In this document: positions 61,275 to 64,000 of the stretch, one piece after another | Layout of the letters: each line of letters opens with the position of its first letter | Numbering within the stretch: position 1 is the first letter of the stretch | Assembly (NCBI GenBank): GCA_023091665.1 | Contig: JALJCQ010000017.1 | Location: 2,480,001 to 2,544,000, forward strand | Direction of reading: 5' to 3' | Source of the DNA: Pythium myriotylum | Lineage: Eukaryota; Oomycota; Peronosporomycetes; Pythiales; Pythiaceae | Length of the DNA: 64,000 bases | Translations under genes and position numbers: made by a program | Notes under the pieces: generated by a model | Seen by the model: the letters and a program-made list of their open reading frames with translations, nothing else | Told to the model about the DNA's origin: nothing | Database searches by the model: none

Positions 61275-62410
61275 ATGTCCGAAGCTTCCGACTTCGTGAC
61301 GGCGTCAAGCCATCCGACGCTGTCGCGTCAAGACCATCCGTACCTGGATGAGGCCCAGTGGGCCTATCTCCAGAAGATGGAGGCCATCAATGGCCGTGTA
61401 AGTGTCATCGAGCTGCTCCGACGCGGCTCCGGCGAAGTCCTCGCCCATGTCGCACGTTTTCGCGACTACGAGACAGCTCTCGAGAAGTATCTTCTCGACG
61501 TCGTGACGTCCCGCGTGTCCGCGACTCAGGCTACTCAGCCGGCTCAGGTGCCGCCGACGGCTACGTGTGTGCCATCGCCGGCACCTCCGGAACGTCCGAA
61601 GGCCGTGAAGGTTACGGTGTCCCCGTATTCGGGTGAAGAGAGCGACAATCTTGCCTTCTGGCAACGCGAGATCGAGCTCGCCACAGCAGCCGGCTGCATC
61701 CGTGATGAACGGCAGAAGATCGCCTTTGCGATCTCGAACATGACGGGCCGGGCGAAGATCTGGGCCCTCACGTGCGAGACGTCGCATCCCGGATGTTTTC
61801 CGACTGGGCAACGCTTGCCAAGGCGATGAAGTCGATGTTTCAACCGCCAAATGTGGCGCATCGCCAGCGAGCTGCGTTTCTCGCTTGTCGGGAAGGTGGC
61901 CGCGAGCTGCACACGTATGTGCAGGAGTTGCGTCAACTCCGGGCCAACATGGCTGCGAATGCGCTCGCAGAAGACGTCATGCTGACGACGTTCATGGAAG
62001 GGATGGATCCCGGTCCTGAGAAGGCTGCGGTTTTCCGCGAGGAGCCCATGCTCCTAGAAGACGCGTTCGTCGTCGCGCTGCGGGAGGACTACGTCCAGCG
62101 TCTCTCGCGCGGTTTATCCGCGAGTTCGGCTGCGCCGCCTCCGGTCACGCCGGTCCCACCACCGGTCATCGAACCGATGGACCTGAGTGTCATCGACCTC
62201 AGTGGAGTCGATCTCAGCACGGTCGACTTGCGTGCGATCGACGTGAAGGCTCTTCACATCAAGTGTTCAACTTGTGGGAAGTTCGGTCACTTCCAGCGGA
62301 ATTGTCCGCGCAAGAGGGGCGGTGGTCGTGCTCGCCGTGGTCGACCTCGGCGCTCGGGAAACCGAGGTGGATCTGCTTCCACGTCGCAGGGAAACGAGAG
62401 TTCCCAGTAG
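61275..62410 (+). pseudogene. Gag of the third (gypsy-type) element, frameshifted once
   Basis: From ATG 61275 (MSEASDFVTASSHP) the first frame runs to ~61770: coiled N-terminus, then a gag core KVTVSPYSGEESDNLAFWQR ... ISNMTGRAKIWAL. It continues in another frame to 62410: MFSDWATLAKAMKSMFQPP, LREDYVQRLSRG, zinc knuckle CSTCGKFGHFQRNC (~62263-62305), Arg/Gly-rich tail. The shift is near 61770-61790. Confidence 0.8.
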
Positions 62411-62968
62411 ACGCGGGGCAGTCTACTGGGGCGATCACTCCTCGCTCCGCGACGCCGAGTTCGGCAGTATCGCAAGGCGGTGTGCCCCCGGAAGAAGATC
62501 TCTTCTCAGCAGTTGATGAGCTGCGCATCAGTGGCGAGCTCATCGTCGTCACTGCTCAAGTGAAGGGATTTGCACGTCCCTTCAGAGTCTTAATCGACTC
62601 TGGTGCGACGCGCAATTACGGTCGCAAGCAAAGTATTGCTGAGAATGCTTCTCTGTTTGCTCAAGCTTGTGAGCGAGATCTCGGAAGAGTCTCGGTGCGT
62701 CTTGCGACGGGCATCGTCGCAGAGACGAAGAAGATCGAGGTCGATCTACGCATTGCGTTTGTCGATTTCGACTCAGTCGAGCGCTTTACAGTGCTCGACA
62801 TGGATGAGAGGTTTGACCTCATCCTCGGCATGCCGTGGCTCGAGCGCCACGAGCCATGGATCGACTGGAGGACCAAGTCGATTGGGAGCACGTCTCCCGG
62901 CAGGAACGGAGCTCAGGAGCGTCATGAACCCTCCTTCGTCCGCCGGCTGATGAGCCCCATCAAAGAAG
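62403..62968 (+). pseudogene. Gypsy-type aspartic protease region
   Basis: The frame continues from the zinc-knuckle region into a retropepsin: FRVLIDSGATRNYG (active-site DSG, ~62585), then LILGMPWLERHEPWIDWRTK, typical of gypsy proteases. It lies between Gag and the RT frame. Confidence 0.78.
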
Positions 62969-64000
62969 ATGGAAGTTGCCTACTTCATTGGCGTAGTGAA
63001 CGCCATGGACAACTCGGGTGTTCCGGAGACGGTCGTGCCGTCTGCCGTGGAGTACGGCGTAGAAGAGGGCGTCGAGTTGTCTCCGCCCCCTCCGAGTACC
63101 AGCATGGAAGATGCTTCCGGGATTTGTCCCCTTGTCGCGTGTCCGCGTGCGGTCGAGCCGCTTTCAGGGTCGTCGGATATGACCGAGCCCAGGCCTGAGC
63201 CACTCCCGCTCTCGGACGCGTCGTATGACGTGCACATCGTCGATGTGATGACGGGATCGTCGATCGATCCGTCCACGGTCGATATGGCACCGTTGCCCGA
63301 GTTCTCCGAGCTGACTAGCTTGGAGGAACTCCCTATGGACGATTTCGTCCGCGAGCTCAAAGCTGGTGAGATCGCTGAGGTTGTGATCCTCCGATCTGAG
63401 CGAGACCTCGCTCAACTCAACACCTCGACGGTGATTGACGAGGATGTCCTCGTTGAGTTTCGTCAGAAGTTTGACGCGCGCCGTGGTTCGGCCATCCTTA
63501 AGAATCCGAAGGATCGGTTCTATCCGCTAGTCAAGCGGTTTGCGGAGACTTGCCTCAGCAAGAACCCGCCGGCGGGGTTGCCCCCTGATCGTGGCGTTCG
63601 CCACGAGATCAAGCTCAAGCCTGGCTCGAGCTATGCAACGGTTCGCCAGTGGGCTCTGCCGGCCGAACAATCGGACTTCATTGATGAATTCTTTGCCAAG
63701 AAAGCCAAGGCTGGCCTGGTGTGCGAGAGCGTCTCGCCGCACAGCGCACCAACGTTCTGTGTGCGCAAGCCAAATGGCAAGTGGAGGATCGTCCACGCGT
63801 ACAACAAGTTGAACGCACAGACGATTCCTGCGTCCACTCCGATCCCTCGGAAGGATGTGATCATCCACCGGATGTCCGGCGCGAAGAAATTCAGTTCTCT
63901 CGACTTGGTCGACGGTTATTACCAAGTGCTCATGGAGCGTGGGGGACATCCCCAAGACTGCCGTCAGTACGCCGAGCGGCATGCTCTGGGAGTGGCTCGT
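62969..64000 (+). pseudogene. Gypsy-type RT, 5' part, runs off the window with a frameshift
   Basis: The open frame from ATG 62969 has an acidic linker (to ~63480), then RT: KDRFYPLVKRFAETC, GVRHEIKLKPGSSYATVRQW, VCESVSPHSAPTFCVRKPNG (fingers), WRIVHAYNKLNAQTIP and SSLDLVDGYYQVLM (motif A Asp). After 63938, at a GTGGGGGA run, the conserved continuation (DIPKTAVSTPSGMLWEWL) lies in another frame, so this copy has a one-base shift. The rest of pol is outside the window. Confidence 0.82.

Noticed and set aside
1..64000. CRISPR array, bacterial operons, rRNA or tRNA genes
   Set aside because: No regularly spaced direct repeats, no RNA gene signature and eukaryotic gene structure throughout.

Overview
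The window looks like nuclear DNA of an oomycete, probably Phytophthora-like (Peronosporales). Three things point there: a tandem elicitin-like secreted gene (elicitins are an oomycete family); secreted GH7 and GH5 cellulases without introns and with strong G/C at third codon positions; and start sites carrying the oomycete initiator-type motif (TCAYTYY..CAWTTTGCC-like) 20-70 bp upstream of the ATG. About half of the sequence is transposable elements of at least seven kinds, several nested in one another.

Layout. 1-9112: a nearly complete LINE-type retrotransposon (CCHC ORF1, OTU-like protease, AP-type endonuclease, reverse transcriptase, RNase H) with a (TCA)n 3' tail, inserted inside an elicitin-like gene of which only the 5' end remains (9114-9307). 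9595-15318, all on the minus strand: a four-domain elicitin-like gene and two single GH5 glucanases. 15797-39651: a GH7 cellobiohydrolase and a GH5 endoglucanase transcribed divergently from a shared ~1.9-2.2 kb region, present three times in alternating orientation (A forward, B inverted, C forward). The encoded proteins are almost identical: copy A differs from B and C by one residue in each enzyme, and B and C are the same. An intron-containing Mutator-like (MULE) transposon carrying a solo LTR lies between A and B. A LINE 3' tail lies between B and C.

39652-46901 is a transposon graveyard: a second MULE relic, a SET-domain fragment, a Helitron-like (DUF6570/PIF1 helicase) relic, a solo LTR, a Merlin-type (IS1016-like) transposase relic, and a LINE RT fragment split by a 1018-bp solo LTR. 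46902-54333 is a Ty3/gypsy element with both LTRs and a 4-bp target duplication; it has lost RNase H and integrase, and an unrelated coiled-coil ORF runs antisense in their place. 54790-60078 is a Ty1/copia element with identical 213-bp LTRs and a 5-bp target duplication, inserted into an older copia element. From 61009 another gypsy-type element (LTR, gag, protease, start of RT) runs off the window end.

How the genes work together: the host genes form a secreted plant-cell-wall/surface cluster. GH7 (exo-acting on cellulose) and GH5 (endo-acting) would act together, and the shared intergenic region suggests co-expression, so the triplication raises dosage of both at once. The alternating orientation matches a DUP-TRP/INV-DUP type amplification. 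Reading is by eye: product calls rest on motifs and family knowledge, and no database search was run.
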